From NCBI RefSeq assembly GCF_018619335.1, contig NZ_JAHHDX010000126.1, forward strand, positions 21,396 through 85,395: DNA of 64,000 nt, written 5' to 3'. The stretch's first letter is position 1. Every line of letters starts with the position of its first letter. The notes beneath the pieces were generated by a model, which did no database searches, was not told where the DNA came from, and saw nothing but the letters and a program-made list of their open reading frames with translations. The DNA comes from Alteromonas sp. ALT199 (lineage in GTDB: Bacteria > Pseudomonadota > Gammaproteobacteria > Enterobacterales > Alteromonadaceae). Made by a program: the position numbers and the translations under genes. Positions 53,840 through 63,687 of this stretch are shown here, piece by piece.

Positions 53840-54709
53840 ATGTTAACTCTCACAGAACCAACGCTTTTCCGCCAGTGTATTGCTGAATTCATAGGCACTG
53901 CAATTCTGATTTTCTTTGGTGTTGGTGCAGTCGCAGCATTGGTATTAACTGGCGCCTCGTTCGGTCAATGGGAAATAAGCATTGTCTGGGGGTTTGGCGT
54001 AGCTGTTGCCATTTACTGTACTGCTGGAGTTTCGGGTGCACATATCAATCCTGCGGTAACCATTGCACTTGCGCTTTTTCAAGGCTTTGAAAAGCACAAA
54101 GTAGCCCCCTTCATTCTTTCTCAATTTCTGGGGGCATTCGCTGCTGCCGCACTTATCTACGGGTTATATCATCAACTCTTCATAGACTATGAACTGACTC
54201 ACAACCTTTCACGCCAAAGTGTAGAGGCTCTAGCAACAGCCAGCATTTTCTCTACTTTTCCTCACGAAGCCCTTTCATTCTGGGGGGCCTTTGGCGTTGA
54301 ATTCGTTATAACTGCAGTGTTGATGTTCGCAATTCTGGCGCTGGGCGATGAAAACAACGGTGCATCACGTGGAGCCATGAACCCGCTACTGATTGGTATT
54401 GTCATCGCTGTCATTGGCTCCTCTTTAGGACCTTTGACCGGTTTTGCCATGAACCCTGCTCGAGATTTTGGTCCAAAGCTATTTTCCTATATTGCAGGAT
54501 GGGAGCACGCGCTCTCTGGGGCGAAAGACATTCCTTACTTTATTGTACCTATTGTCGCGCCTATATGTGGTGCATGCTTTGGCGCTTGGCTGTACCCTAT
54601 ATTGATAGGTCGTTCTCTTTCTCAGGATAGTCGCGCTTGTACTATTCCTAACGATTGCGAAACCTCTGTTGTTACAGAAACTTCTCAAGCGAGTTTCGAT
54701 AGAGGGTGA
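53840..54709 (+). CDS. Aquaglyceroporin (MIP family, GlpF-like)
   Basis: This 289-residue inner-membrane channel has six membrane helices and the two MIP half-helix motifs: NPA at residues 70-72 in GAHINPAVTIAL and NPARD at 205-209 in FAMNPARDFGP. The aspartate directly after the second NPAR is the usual mark of a glycerol facilitator rather than a water-specific aquaporin. AAAGGA precedes the start. No glycerol kinase gene lies beside it, so glycerol uptake is inferred from the motif alone. The C-terminal tail (about 265-289) is polar and specific to this protein. Confidence 0.92.
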   Translation: MLTLTEPTLFRQCIAEFIGTAILIFFGVGAVAALVLTGASFGQWEISIVWGFGVAVAIYCTAGVSGAHINPAVTIALALFQGFEKHKVAPFILSQFLGAFAAAALIYGLYHQLFIDYELTHNLSRQSVEALATASIFSTFPHEALSFWGAFGVEFVITAVLMFAILALGDENNGASRGAMNPLLIGIVIAVIGSSLGPLTGFAMNPARDFGPKLFSYIAGWEHALSGAKDIPYFIVPIVAPICGACFGAWLYPILIGRSLSQDSRACTIPNDCETSVVTETSQASFDRG

Positions 54710-54780
54710 ACTGACTGTTGATATGCAAGCGGCGATGGCCTATTTTAGCCCGCGGTTGAACTTACAAAGAAGCATAGCGT

Positions 54781-55644
54781 GTGTTTTATTTAATAGCAGT
54801 GACTGTCCTATGGGCATTTTCCTTTTCGCTTATTGGCGAGTTTTTGGCTGGCTCAGTAGACAGTTATTTTGCTGTTTTGACCCGCATTGTGCTCGCCACA
54901 CTGGTTTTCCTTCCTTTCCTTAGGCCGGCATTATTGAACCTTAAACAAAAGGCGTTCTTGGCGAGTTTAGGTGCCGTGCAGTTAGGGTTAATGTACATTT
55001 TTTTCTACCACGCGTTTTTGTATTTAACCGTGCCTGAAGTACTGCTTTTCACCATTTTTACGCCGCTTTATGTCGCCATTTTAAACGACGCCCTGTTTAA
55101 GCGGTTTACTCCGTTTTATTTATTGTGCGCACTTATTGCCACCGCAGGTGCAGCCATAATTCGCTTTGATGGCGTTACAGATAACTACTGGTTTGGTTTT
55201 GCCGTTGTTCAAGGTGCTAACCTTTCCTTTGCGCTAGGACAGGTGGGTTATAAAAAACTCACCTCTACCTTCAAAACACAAGTGCCCTATCACAACATAT
55301 TCGCGTGGTTTTATTTAGGCGCACTAGCCGTTGCATTGCCTGCTTTCTTTTTATTCGGCAACCCAAACCAACTTCCCCAGAATACCGAGCAATGGGGTGT
55401 ACTATTATGGTTAGGTATTGTCGCATCAGGGCTTGGGTATTACTTTTGGAATAAAGGGGCGCTAGCCGTTTCTGGTGGTACGTTGGCTATTATGAATAAC
55501 GCACTTATTCCGGCGGGGCTTGTGGTTAATTTACTGCTTTGGCAAAAAGACACCGACTTTTCTCGCCTGCTTCTTGGCGGTGCCATCATTGCTATTGCCC
55601 TTTGGATGTCTCATCAATACACCAAAAAACAGAAGCAGATCTAA
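54781..55644 (+). CDS. DMT superfamily transporter (EamA)
   Basis: This 287-residue protein consists of about ten membrane helices in two EamA repeats, from FYLIAVTVLWAFSFSLIGEF and AVQLGLMYIFFYHAFLYL to GLGYYFWNKGALAVSGGTLA. It starts at a GTG (54781). Related members export or import amino acids, amines or carboxylates; the substrate cannot be told. It follows the aquaglyceroporin gene by 71 bases on the same strand and converges on the DUF6314-like gene. Confidence 0.85.
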   Translation: MFYLIAVTVLWAFSFSLIGEFLAGSVDSYFAVLTRIVLATLVFLPFLRPALLNLKQKAFLASLGAVQLGLMYIFFYHAFLYLTVPEVLLFTIFTPLYVAILNDALFKRFTPFYLLCALIATAGAAIIRFDGVTDNYWFGFAVVQGANLSFALGQVGYKKLTSTFKTQVPYHNIFAWFYLGALAVALPAFFLFGNPNQLPQNTEQWGVLLWLGIVASGLGYYFWNKGALAVSGGTLAIMNNALIPAGLVVNLLLWQKDTDFSRLLLGGAIIAIALWMSHQYTKKQKQI

Positions 55645-55662
55645 GCCTAAACAAAGCCGACT

Positions 55663-56187
55663 CTACGCAGGGCTATACTCACTTACCATAGTGTAGTCTT
55701 TGCGCGGGCCATTGACCTGCCATGTAGAGCGCCACACTGGCCACGCAGTGAAGTCATAGCGCACTACGTAATTGTCATCACCGCATAAGTGTTCGGCATT
55801 AGGGTTGCTCGCACTAAATGTATGAAAATAGCGCTCATCATCAAATAACACTTCAAATAAACCGGTTTGAGGTTGCTGCCAAAAATACCGACGTTCTGCT
55901 GGCATAACGCTTCCGTTAGGCGCAATCACCTCACCTTTTTCATAATATGCTAAGGCGAGGTTTCCCTTATAAGCTTTACCCTTGTCTTTGCCTTCTTTGC
56001 CAATATTGTTCTCGCCGATGTAGCCTGTTCCTGCGTTATCTTTACCTACTTCCTCTTTGTCTTCGAGCCAGCTAAATTCAGCTTGGCCAGAAAAGGTAAA
56101 TACGTCGCCGTTTCGCTGGATGATTTTACGCGATAGCGTCCATCTTCCAGCAAAGTCGTCTAGGGTATAAGGAAGATTCTTTATCAT
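55663..56187 (-). CDS. DUF6314-like protein
   Basis: I chose the ATG at 56187, which has AAGGGAGG four bases upstream and gives 174 residues; a longer frame from 56274 overlaps the receptor gene. The protein looks like a small lipocalin-type barrel of the DUF6314 group: FAGRWTLSRKIIQRNGDVFTFSG, RYFWQQPQTGLFEVLF, CGDDNYVVRYDF and WRSTWQVNGPRKDY. A Gly/Lys-rich insertion (about residues 40-70) interrupts it. Its start lies 10 bases after the stop of the TBDR gene, so they are one operon and may share a substrate or cofactor. The function is unknown. Confidence 0.7.
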   Translation of the reverse strand: MIKNLPYTLDDFAGRWTLSRKIIQRNGDVFTFSGQAEFSWLEDKEEVGKDNAGTGYIGENNIGKEGKDKGKAYKGNLALAYYEKGEVIAPNGSVMPAERRYFWQQPQTGLFEVLFDDERYFHTFSASNPNAEHLCGDDNYVVRYDFTAWPVWRSTWQVNGPRKDYTMVSEYSPA

Positions 56188-56197
56188 TGCGCCTCCC

Positions 56198-58084
56198 TTA
56201 CCAAAAATAGGTGGCGGTGGCAGAGTATTGGTCGCCTCGACCCGGCGTACCAGGAATTTCTTCAAAGCGCTCATCCCACAAATTATCTACGGCCAAAACT
56301 AGGTTTAACCCTTCAATCTGAGCCGGTGAATAGGTAAGTGTGACGTGCGAGAAGAGTGCTGAGTCACTACCGTTTCGAAGCGCATTGGTTTCTTGTTTTC
56401 GCCATTCATTGTCCATGCGAACTTCAACGGTATCTGTTGCAAACCACACCAAGCCAAGAGTCGCGCGATGCGGCGGATAGTTAAGGGCGTAAAAGCTCGC
56501 GTCTACCTCATCAATTCGATAGTCTTCAGACTTATCTAAATAGGTGTAGCTGGCCACCACATCTGCGCTCTCAAAGCGTTTAATGGCAATCACCTCAACA
56601 CCTAGGGTTTCGATATCGACCGGGTTTGCACTGCGAGCTGAAGTAGCGTCGAAGCTATAGGTCCAATCTGTCAGCTCGTTATCCCAGCGATAGAATACGG
56701 CGGTATCAACCTTGAAAGATGATTTATCAAATGACGCTCCGAACTCTAAGTTTTTGCTTACTTCCCGCTGTAACTGGTTATTACTTCTAAATAGACCGCT
56801 TGAGGTGCTGCCGCCTACAGCAGTATAGCCAGCCACCTGCGTCGCTTCTGCATACGAAAGGTAGAGTGTACGCGAGGCATTGTTGCCCGTTTGGGCAAGC
56901 CAGCTAATATCGCCCACAAAAGACAGTCGGTCGTCGTCGCGATTCGTATCGTCAAACGCCCCACCAAAACGAACGGTAAGCGATTCATTACTGTTCAACT
57001 GAGTTCGATACTCGGGCACTACGCTTATTTTGTAGTAGTCGCGAGAGGTGAAATTGTTATCTAGCGTGGTTGATGTGATGTCGTCTGCAGTAAGCTGTGC
57101 TGCGTAGTTAATACCAAATTCTTGCGATACATTATGAGTACCAGAAAGCGCCAATGACTTAACTTGGGTTTCGTGAAACGCCTGAAACGCTTCAGGGTTT
57201 TCACGGGAGAACACGTAATGGTCGTCATTCTCTCTGTAGTAAGCAGAAACCTCAATGGTATTTTTCATGCCCTCTTCGCCGTAGCGCTGTTTGTGATTTA
57301 GCATGACCAAACGGGTTTGAATGTCTTCCGTTTCGTTTACATTGAAAGGCGTGTACAAGTTAGGCCAGCCAAAAAACTTTTGCTGAAAGCCATAAAATAC
57401 GTCTGCTTGTGAGTCATCACTTGCCAGCTGAATACGTCCCGACGCGCGTTCGAAATTATGATCGCCATTAGCAATGGTGCCATCACTTTCAGAGCGAGAA
57501 TACTCGCCTTCAACTCCAACAGACCAGCCAGAAATATCACTAAGCTCGTGCTTTAGTGCACCGTGCACCCGCTGCAGATTGAAGTTATTATTGCCCACAC
57601 CCAGTGACACACTGCCTGCTGTTTGGATAGGTCGCCAGCCGTAAGACACCGTACCTACAGAGCTATTTACGCCGTAAAGCGCGTTATCGACCCCCGTGAA
57701 AATACTCGGTTTCGTCAACATTTCTGGCGCAATGGGAATTTCAGCAAAATAGTGCCCCGTTTGCGGGTCGATAAGCGTTGCGCTTCCTACGCGAAAACCC
57801 GTGTTTTCGAATATACCGCCACGAATAGTAACGTCAGCCTGCGCTTCTGCCATGTTCCTTGATTGCAAATCGACACGTGGGTCGTACTCTAAATTTGAGA
57901 TAGGTGAATTAAACGTCCCTACCGGCTTGTTATTCGCCGTCGCCGCCCCTTCAATGGTAATTTTTTCTACGCCTTCTTCGTGGCTGTTCACGCCAGAGTT
58001 AACGTTTGATGAATCAACACTTTCAGCGGCGATGGCGGTAAAAGGTAAAGTACAAAAGAGCAAAGATAGGATTGTGTGACGCAT
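56198..58084 (-). CDS. TonB-dependent receptor, 628 residues
   Basis: This outer-membrane receptor has a signal peptide (RHTILSLLFCTLPFTAIAA), a plug with VEKITIEGAATANNKPVGTF and RNMAEAQADVTIRGGIFENTG, and a barrel ending in YSATATYFW. It is shorter than the carbohydrate-type receptor at 19165 and closer in size to BtuB or metal-complex receptors. Its partner is the DUF6314-like gene that follows. The substrate is unknown. The next receptor gene to the right is divergent, so the 303-base gap holds both promoters. Confidence 0.88.
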   Translation of the reverse strand: MRHTILSLLFCTLPFTAIAAESVDSSNVNSGVNSHEEGVEKITIEGAATANNKPVGTFNSPISNLEYDPRVDLQSRNMAEAQADVTIRGGIFENTGFRVGSATLIDPQTGHYFAEIPIAPEMLTKPSIFTGVDNALYGVNSSVGTVSYGWRPIQTAGSVSLGVGNNNFNLQRVHGALKHELSDISGWSVGVEGEYSRSESDGTIANGDHNFERASGRIQLASDDSQADVFYGFQQKFFGWPNLYTPFNVNETEDIQTRLVMLNHKQRYGEEGMKNTIEVSAYYRENDDHYVFSRENPEAFQAFHETQVKSLALSGTHNVSQEFGINYAAQLTADDITSTTLDNNFTSRDYYKISVVPEYRTQLNSNESLTVRFGGAFDDTNRDDDRLSFVGDISWLAQTGNNASRTLYLSYAEATQVAGYTAVGGSTSSGLFRSNNQLQREVSKNLEFGASFDKSSFKVDTAVFYRWDNELTDWTYSFDATSARSANPVDIETLGVEVIAIKRFESADVVASYTYLDKSEDYRIDEVDASFYALNYPPHRATLGLVWFATDTVEVRMDNEWRKQETNALRNGSDSALFSHVTLTYSPAQIEGLNLVLAVDNLWDERFEEIPGTPGRGDQYSATATYFW

Positions 58085-58387
58085 TCAGTGTCCTAGTTAA
58101 AAATTTAGGTTCAGCCTGCAGGCAAGAGTAATAAAAACGCGAAGTGTATAGCATTAGTAGACCGAGGAAAACGCTGCGCAGGTGAGTTTAGACCAGTAAG
58201 TTTATTTTTACTTACAGCTCTGCACATTTCTATTTATCAATATAAACAGACTGTATGTATCAGTAGCAGCCCGCAATAATTATCAATCTCACCTTATTGT
58301 CTGCTTACCTTTCTTGCCAAAAGAAACGAGATAACATAACATTCGCAACCTCTACAAAACCTGCCAAAGACACGTAATACCTTGCTT
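58085..58387. other. Divergent promoter region of two TBDR genes
   Basis: This stretch is AT-rich and has no gene. A Fur-box-like sequence is at 58271-58285 (see its own entry). Several short A/T-rich hexamers could serve as -10 boxes for either gene. Confidence 0.5.
58271..58285. promoter_or_regulatory. Possible Fur box
   Basis: On the minus strand the sequence reads TGATAAT-T-ATTGCGG, which matches the first half and the start of the second half of the 7-1-7 Fur motif (TGATAAT-n-ATTATCA). It lies about 100 bases upstream of the siderophore-type receptor. The right half is weak. Confidence 0.3.
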
Positions 58388-60511
58388 ATGCTTGATCTTA
58401 AAACACCGTTTATATTTTCTTTAGTTGCATTATCAGTAAGCGCCGCTGCGCAAAGTGATGAAAGCTCCCTTCAAGGTGCTCATGATGAACTTGAACACAT
58501 TGAGGTAAAAAGACACTTTCAACCATATCGTGGTAACGTGCCGCTAATCGACACCCCACAAGCAATCGACCGAATTACTGCCGATACATTAGCGAATGAA
58601 GGGATCACACGCTTCATCGATGCATTAGATTTTGCGCCCACCATTGTTAGACAAAACAACTCTGGCGGCATGTTCGATAGCTTTGCGATCCGAGGTTTTT
58701 CTGGCGATGAAAATAACCCATCGGGTTATTTAATAAACGGCTTCAACGTGCGTGGCTATAGCGGTAATAGAAGCACGGTTAACGTTCAAACCATAGAAGT
58801 AATGAAGGGTCCGGGATCAGCCTTATATGGTCAGGGTGAACCTGGCGGTACCATCAATGTTATTACCAAAAAACCCCAGTTTGAAGAGCAAGGCTACATC
58901 CAAGGCACCCTAGGTAATTTCGATAAAAAGCAAGTAGAGTTCGATTACACGAACGGCATAAATTCAGACATGGCGTATCGCGTTAATGGTTCGTACGAAG
59001 ACTCTGATACTTATCGCGATAACGTGTTTTTCAAGAATTTGAATCTTAACCCTTCATTTATCTGGAACATTTCTGACCACACAAGCTTAAGCTATCAAAT
59101 GGAAATACTGGATCAGGAAAAGCCGCTTGATCGCGGTGTGTTCATTTTGAATAACGATTTCGACGCTGTAGATGCCGAAGACTTTTACGGTGATGTTAGA
59201 GACGGAGCTCATGAAGTTAAAGCCTTTGGACATCAGTTAGTGTTAAATCACGAGTTGAATCACAATTGGCATTTACTTAGTGGCTTCGCATATAGAGACT
59301 CTTCGTTTGAAGGGCAGTCTTCAGATACTGAACTGTCAGAAGGCCGTCAGCTTTTGTATACCGACCCATCTATACTTTCAAGGCAACGTAGAACCCGTGA
59401 CTATCAAGCGCAAGACTTATCACTACGCTTTGAATTAAGTGGCGTGGTAGACGTGGCAGGCTTCGTAAATAACGTCTTATTTGGTTTGGACTATTACAAC
59501 TACCACATCGATACAGACTATCGTCGTTGGCGCACTGCGTGGGGTGCTGGTGATACCACTTATAGCATCGACCCTGAAAATCCAGATTACACCATTTTCA
59601 GACCTGACGTTACACCCACTACACTCACGGCTGAAAAGCAAAAAGGGTTAGGTTTTTACGCACAAGATGTAATAGAACTTACCGAAGCAACCAAGCTTTT
59701 AGTTGGCTTTCGCGTGGACAAGTTCGAGCAAGACATTCTTAATAAGTTAAGCAATGAAGGGCAAGAACAAGACCAAACAGAAGTAACACCACGAGTGGGT
59801 TTTGTGTATGAAATTAATGATTCTGTAAGCCTTTACACTAGCTATGCGGAAGGTTTCAGGCCCAATCCTGGTCTTGATTCTGACCGCAACGCGTTTGATC
59901 CTGAAGAAACCACTTCTTTTGAGGTAGGTGCTAAGTGGGAAAACATTGCTGATATGTTTTCAGGTAGCATCGCTATTTTTGATGCTGAAAAGACCAACAT
60001 GCTAACCGCTGAACCGAACACTGGCTTTTCTGCCACGCTTGGTGAAGTTGAAAGCCAAGGGGTTGAATTTCAGTTAACGACCGACCTTACTTCAGACACT
60101 CGCCTTGATATGGCATATGCGTATACCGACGCTAAGACCGCGAAAGCAGTGAATGACTTAGATTTTGGCGTGCCTATTCCTAAAGGATCGCGCTTAATCA
60201 ATATTGCAAAACATTCGGGATATATCTCACTTAACCATTTCACCAGCGTATTTGAAAAAGAAGCGTTCTTTGGTGTGACTATGCGTTACGTGGGCGACCG
60301 ATTGGGGCAAACCACAGATCCAACATTCATTTTGCCGTCTTATACCCTTGTGAACTTGGCAGGGTCGGTGAATATCAGCGATGAGCTTTCTATGAGATTT
60401 GACGTGAACAATCTGTTCGACAGAGATTACTTTGAGAACTCATACCATCAGCTTTGGACCATGCCGGGCTCACCAACTAACTATACGGTAAGCGTTAAGT
60501 ACCAGTTCTAG
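58388..60511 (+). CDS. TonB-dependent siderophore-type receptor
   Basis: From the ATG at 58388 (a TTG at 58382 is less likely) this is a 707-residue protein with a signal peptide (LKTPFIFSLVALSVSAAAQ). The plug has DTPQAIDRITADTLANEG, SFAIRGFSGDENNPSGYLIN and VMKGPGSALYGQGEPGG, the pattern of FhuE/FpvA-like ferrisiderophore receptors. The barrel closes with YTVSVKYQF. No siderophore synthesis or ABC genes are nearby, so use of a siderophore made by other bacteria is plausible. A strong terminator follows. Confidence 0.88.
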   Translation: MLDLKTPFIFSLVALSVSAAAQSDESSLQGAHDELEHIEVKRHFQPYRGNVPLIDTPQAIDRITADTLANEGITRFIDALDFAPTIVRQNNSGGMFDSFAIRGFSGDENNPSGYLINGFNVRGYSGNRSTVNVQTIEVMKGPGSALYGQGEPGGTINVITKKPQFEEQGYIQGTLGNFDKKQVEFDYTNGINSDMAYRVNGSYEDSDTYRDNVFFKNLNLNPSFIWNISDHTSLSYQMEILDQEKPLDRGVFILNNDFDAVDAEDFYGDVRDGAHEVKAFGHQLVLNHELNHNWHLLSGFAYRDSSFEGQSSDTELSEGRQLLYTDPSILSRQRRTRDYQAQDLSLRFELSGVVDVAGFVNNVLFGLDYYNYHIDTDYRRWRTAWGAGDTTYSIDPENPDYTIFRPDVTPTTLTAEKQKGLGFYAQDVIELTEATKLLVGFRVDKFEQDILNKLSNEGQEQDQTEVTPRVGFVYEINDSVSLYTSYAEGFRPNPGLDSDRNAFDPEETTSFEVGAKWENIADMFSGSIAIFDAEKTNMLTAEPNTGFSATLGEVESQGVEFQLTTDLTSDTRLDMAYAYTDAKTAKAVNDLDFGVPIPKGSRLINIAKHSGYISLNHFTSVFEKEAFFGVTMRYVGDRLGQTTDPTFILPSYTLVNLAGSVNISDELSMRFDVNNLFDRDYFENSYHQLWTMPGSPTNYTVSVKYQF

Positions 60512-60520
60512 TAATAAAAT

Positions 60521-60557
60521 CAAACAAGCCGGAAGTTTCATTAGTCCGGCTTGTTTG
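60521..60557. terminator. Strong bidirectional terminator
   Basis: A perfect 13-bp stem (60521-60533 with 60545-60557) around an 11-base loop, with A-rich and T-rich shoulders, lies between the convergent siderophore receptor and SnoaL-like genes. Confidence 0.85.
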
Positions 60558-60568
60558 TTATCCATTTT

Positions 60569-61096
60569 CTATTCGCCGTTTTGTACTGGCATTTTCCCTG
60601 AGTCACGGTTTTCCCACCCGTGCCCGTTGAACGGATCTACACCTAGCTGCTGCATAATGTAGGGGAAGTCAACGTTAACCCAGTTATCTACAATTTTACC
60701 GTCTACCACTTTCCAAAAATCCATATAGCGAATTTCAACTTTCTTACCAGTAGGCTCTATTCCCATAAAGGTTCCAGTATGAACTGCTTCCTGGCGACCA
60801 AACGCAGCGCACCACTCGCCTTGTGTTACCCGTGCTTCATCTATACAAACTTTATCAGAAAACGCAGCCTGAAACGGTCGCTGCCAGTTGTCTTGAAACT
60901 CTTTTAACCCTTGTTTGAAACCGCAGCCCGCATTGCCCATCCAGCGAAAGTTCTCGCTGAAGAAACGGCCCATATTATCGATATCGTGGTCGTTTAATCC
61001 ATCGACCATAGCGTCAATGGTATCAATGGTTTCCTGCGTTTTTGACAAGTCGTTGTCTTTTGTAAGAATACCTTGTTCTGGACGTGAACCTTTCAT
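60569..61096 (-). CDS. SnoaL-like / NTF2-fold protein
   Basis: This 175-residue cytoplasmic protein has the cone-shaped NTF2-like fold pattern of the SnoaL/ester-cyclase-like group: TIDAMVDGLNDHDIDNMGRF, FFSENFRWMGNAGCGFKQG, GTFMGIEPTGKKVEIRYMDF and WKVVDGKIVDNWVNVDF. Members include polyketide cyclases and many proteins of unknown role, so no reaction is assigned. It lies 182 bases downstream of the large receptor gene on the same strand. Confidence 0.75.
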   Translation of the reverse strand: MKGSRPEQGILTKDNDLSKTQETIDTIDAMVDGLNDHDIDNMGRFFSENFRWMGNAGCGFKQGLKEFQDNWQRPFQAAFSDKVCIDEARVTQGEWCAAFGRQEAVHTGTFMGIEPTGKKVEIRYMDFWKVVDGKIVDNWVNVDFPYIMQQLGVDPFNGHGWENRDSGKMPVQNGE

Positions 61097-61278
61097 CTCA
61101 TATCTCCCAAAAAAGTGTTGAGTACTGCTGTTAAAAGCTCTGTTAAAAGAATGCGTAATTAGGGTTTTGAAACAGAGCGTAAAGTAGATATTTAGCGCTA
61201 AGAACCAAAACTGGGCTTATCACCTTAGTGATTGCCCAGTTTGTTCAGCGTTTAAAATAGCGCGCTGCGCTACAGTTG

Positions 61279-63687
61279 TTAGTCAAACTTGTACTGTAAG
61301 CTTACGCCGTACGTACGTGGGTTGTTCCAGTTTGCCTGAATGGAGTTAATAGGCAGCCCATTAAGCACTTGAGACTGAACCACTGCACGAGTTAATACTT
61401 CTTCGTCTGTTAGGTTGTTGGCAAAGAAATCGACGTTTAAGTTTTCGTTTACTTCCCAAGAAATGCGAGCCGTTACCATGGCGTGAGCATCTACTTTTGT
61501 TTCAGGAATGTTGATATCAAACGCGTAGTGATCGTCAACGAAGTTCACATGAAGATAAGGCGTCAAGTAACCGCCATTTGGCAATGAGTACTCATACCTT
61601 GCGCTTAGGCCCAGCGTGTAATCAGGCGACATAGCTGGAGAGTAACCCGCAAAGCTAAACTGGCTATTTGGATCGTTTATATCCTGACGGCCATCAACAT
61701 TGCCTAACCCAAGTAGCGGCTGAAGTTGAGAATTACCTACCGCAAAGTCGTCAGCGAACTCGGCGTTAAGAAGCGCCAAGGTTGCATTTAACGTTAACTC
61801 GCTTAGTGGCCGCCATTCCAAATCAGCTTCTAACCCGTAGGTGTCAACCTGACCACCGTTTTCATAGTATTCAAAGGTTGTACTAACGCCAGTAGAAACG
61901 CACTGTGCCACGGTTAAGTCAGTTGTTGTGTCGTTACACGATACTGCAAACAGCTGTGCTTTCACGTCGTCGTATTGGTTTGCAAAAGCAGAAACGTTAA
62001 ACCGAACGGTGTTATCGAATAAAAAGCTCTTTAAACCAATTTCGTAAGAAATAACTTCTTCATTGTCGTATAGCGGATCGGCACCACGCGCTACCACCCT
62101 CGCGTCGTTAGCACCACCAGTACGATAACCTGTTGCTGCACTGGCGTAGACCATCATGTCTTTTGCGACATCTAGCTCATAAGCTAATTTCCACAATACC
62201 GCTGAGTCGTCCCAATCGGGAATTGAATCGCCCGTAAATGTCTTTTCGTCTTTGTTGTAGCGAAGACCAACCAGTAAGCGATTACTGTCGTTAAGTTGAT
62301 AACGAGCCTGACCAAATACTGCTACTGAGTCGACTTCATGTGGGTCGTGGTTTGGATTTCCCCACGAAGGAACCGTAATAGAATCTGGCTCACCGTTACC
62401 GGTTGTATCCTCACGCCACAGCCATTCCCAATCCGCTTCTTGCGAGAACAAATAAACACCTGCTATCCAAGAAAACGGGCTATCACTTTCAACAGATGAC
62501 AACTGTAGTTCGGTAGAAAACGCTTTTTGATCGTCCTGACGCCCAAAGCCACCAACAAAGTCTAAGCCACCATCGCTGTAGTCGTTATCGTAGAATTGCT
62601 CGCCTGACAGTTCAGAATAATTAGTGGTCCACTTTGCATTTGCCCAGTCCATCGCCCAGTCGAGCGTCAAGGTTGCCGACCACGCTTCTTGGTTATCGAA
62701 AGACACCGCATTTCGGTATACATCGTATGGGCCTTCATCATCTCGCTCAGCATCAGCTGGCTGATAAATGTGGCCAGGTGTTACCGTAGCAATAGGGTTA
62801 TAAACACCCGAACCCGGCGAGGTTTCAGAAATTTGATAACCCGCAGTTTGTTGGTAACCCCAAATCGCTTCTGAGTTTGCGTCTTTCTTGCTGTAATCAA
62901 GGCGAAGTAATGCAGTGACATCGTCTGAGAATTCGTATTTAGTTGTGTTACGTAAGTAGAATTGGTTCTTTTCGCGTAAATCGTCTGACGAGCCCGGCAA
63001 GAAATGGTTTTCAATCATGCCGTCATGACGGTCGTGGCTCATTACAAATCGCGTAGCGGCCTTATCACTTAACGGCAAATTTAATATAGCTTCATAGGCC
63101 GAACGGTCATAGCTACCGTGAGTGAGTTTCACAGAACCACTGGTATAACCAAGTTCAGGTTGCTTTGAAATAACGTTGATACTACCTGCGAATGTATTTC
63201 TTCCATAGAGTGTTCCTTGCGGCCCGCGCAATACTTCAATGCGCTCAATATCTACGTAAGCACCCAAGCCGCCTGTAGTCGTTGGCACATAAATACCATC
63301 TTGGAAAATACCGACAACTTGTTCAGCAATACCTGTACCGGCTACACCCACTTCATTTGTACGAGCACCACGCATAGCGGGGCGAACTTCACCACCTGAG
63401 CTGCCTATTCTTAACCCGGGAACAACGTTTTCAAGACCACTGATACTTTCAATGCCGTTTCGCAAAATATCATCTGCACCTAACGCGCTCACAGAAGACG
63501 ATACTTCCTGCAAATCTTGAGATTGTCGATTTGCTGTTACTTCAATACGTTCAACACCCGCGGCTTTAGCTTCGCTGTCAGGGGTTTCTTGTTGGGCGCT
63601 AGCACAAAAGCTAACGCTGATTAGAAGTGCACTTTGAATAGCGCGGGAGAGGTATGTTGTATGGTACTTTCGTTGGTCTTGCTTCAT
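61279..63687 (-). CDS. TonB-dependent receptor, 802 residues
   Basis: This large receptor has a signal peptide (SRAIQSALLISVSFCASA), a TonB box area VERIEVTANRQSQDLQEVSS, a plug with DILRNGIESISGLENVVPGL and VLRGPQGTLYGRNTFAGSIN, and a barrel ending in YGVSLQYKFD. The GPQGTLYGRNT motif is typical of the receptor class common in Sphingomonads and marine bacteria, often linked to aromatic compounds or terpenoids, but no substrate can be given. It is the first gene of a unit with the SnoaL-like gene. Confidence 0.9.
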   Translation of the reverse strand: MKQDQRKYHTTYLSRAIQSALLISVSFCASAQQETPDSEAKAAGVERIEVTANRQSQDLQEVSSSVSALGADDILRNGIESISGLENVVPGLRIGSSGGEVRPAMRGARTNEVGVAGTGIAEQVVGIFQDGIYVPTTTGGLGAYVDIERIEVLRGPQGTLYGRNTFAGSINVISKQPELGYTSGSVKLTHGSYDRSAYEAILNLPLSDKAATRFVMSHDRHDGMIENHFLPGSSDDLREKNQFYLRNTTKYEFSDDVTALLRLDYSKKDANSEAIWGYQQTAGYQISETSPGSGVYNPIATVTPGHIYQPADAERDDEGPYDVYRNAVSFDNQEAWSATLTLDWAMDWANAKWTTNYSELSGEQFYDNDYSDGGLDFVGGFGRQDDQKAFSTELQLSSVESDSPFSWIAGVYLFSQEADWEWLWREDTTGNGEPDSITVPSWGNPNHDPHEVDSVAVFGQARYQLNDSNRLLVGLRYNKDEKTFTGDSIPDWDDSAVLWKLAYELDVAKDMMVYASAATGYRTGGANDARVVARGADPLYDNEEVISYEIGLKSFLFDNTVRFNVSAFANQYDDVKAQLFAVSCNDTTTDLTVAQCVSTGVSTTFEYYENGGQVDTYGLEADLEWRPLSELTLNATLALLNAEFADDFAVGNSQLQPLLGLGNVDGRQDINDPNSQFSFAGYSPAMSPDYTLGLSARYEYSLPNGGYLTPYLHVNFVDDHYAFDINIPETKVDAHAMVTARISWEVNENLNVDFFANNLTDEEVLTRAVVQSQVLNGLPINSIQANWNNPRTYGVSLQYKFD

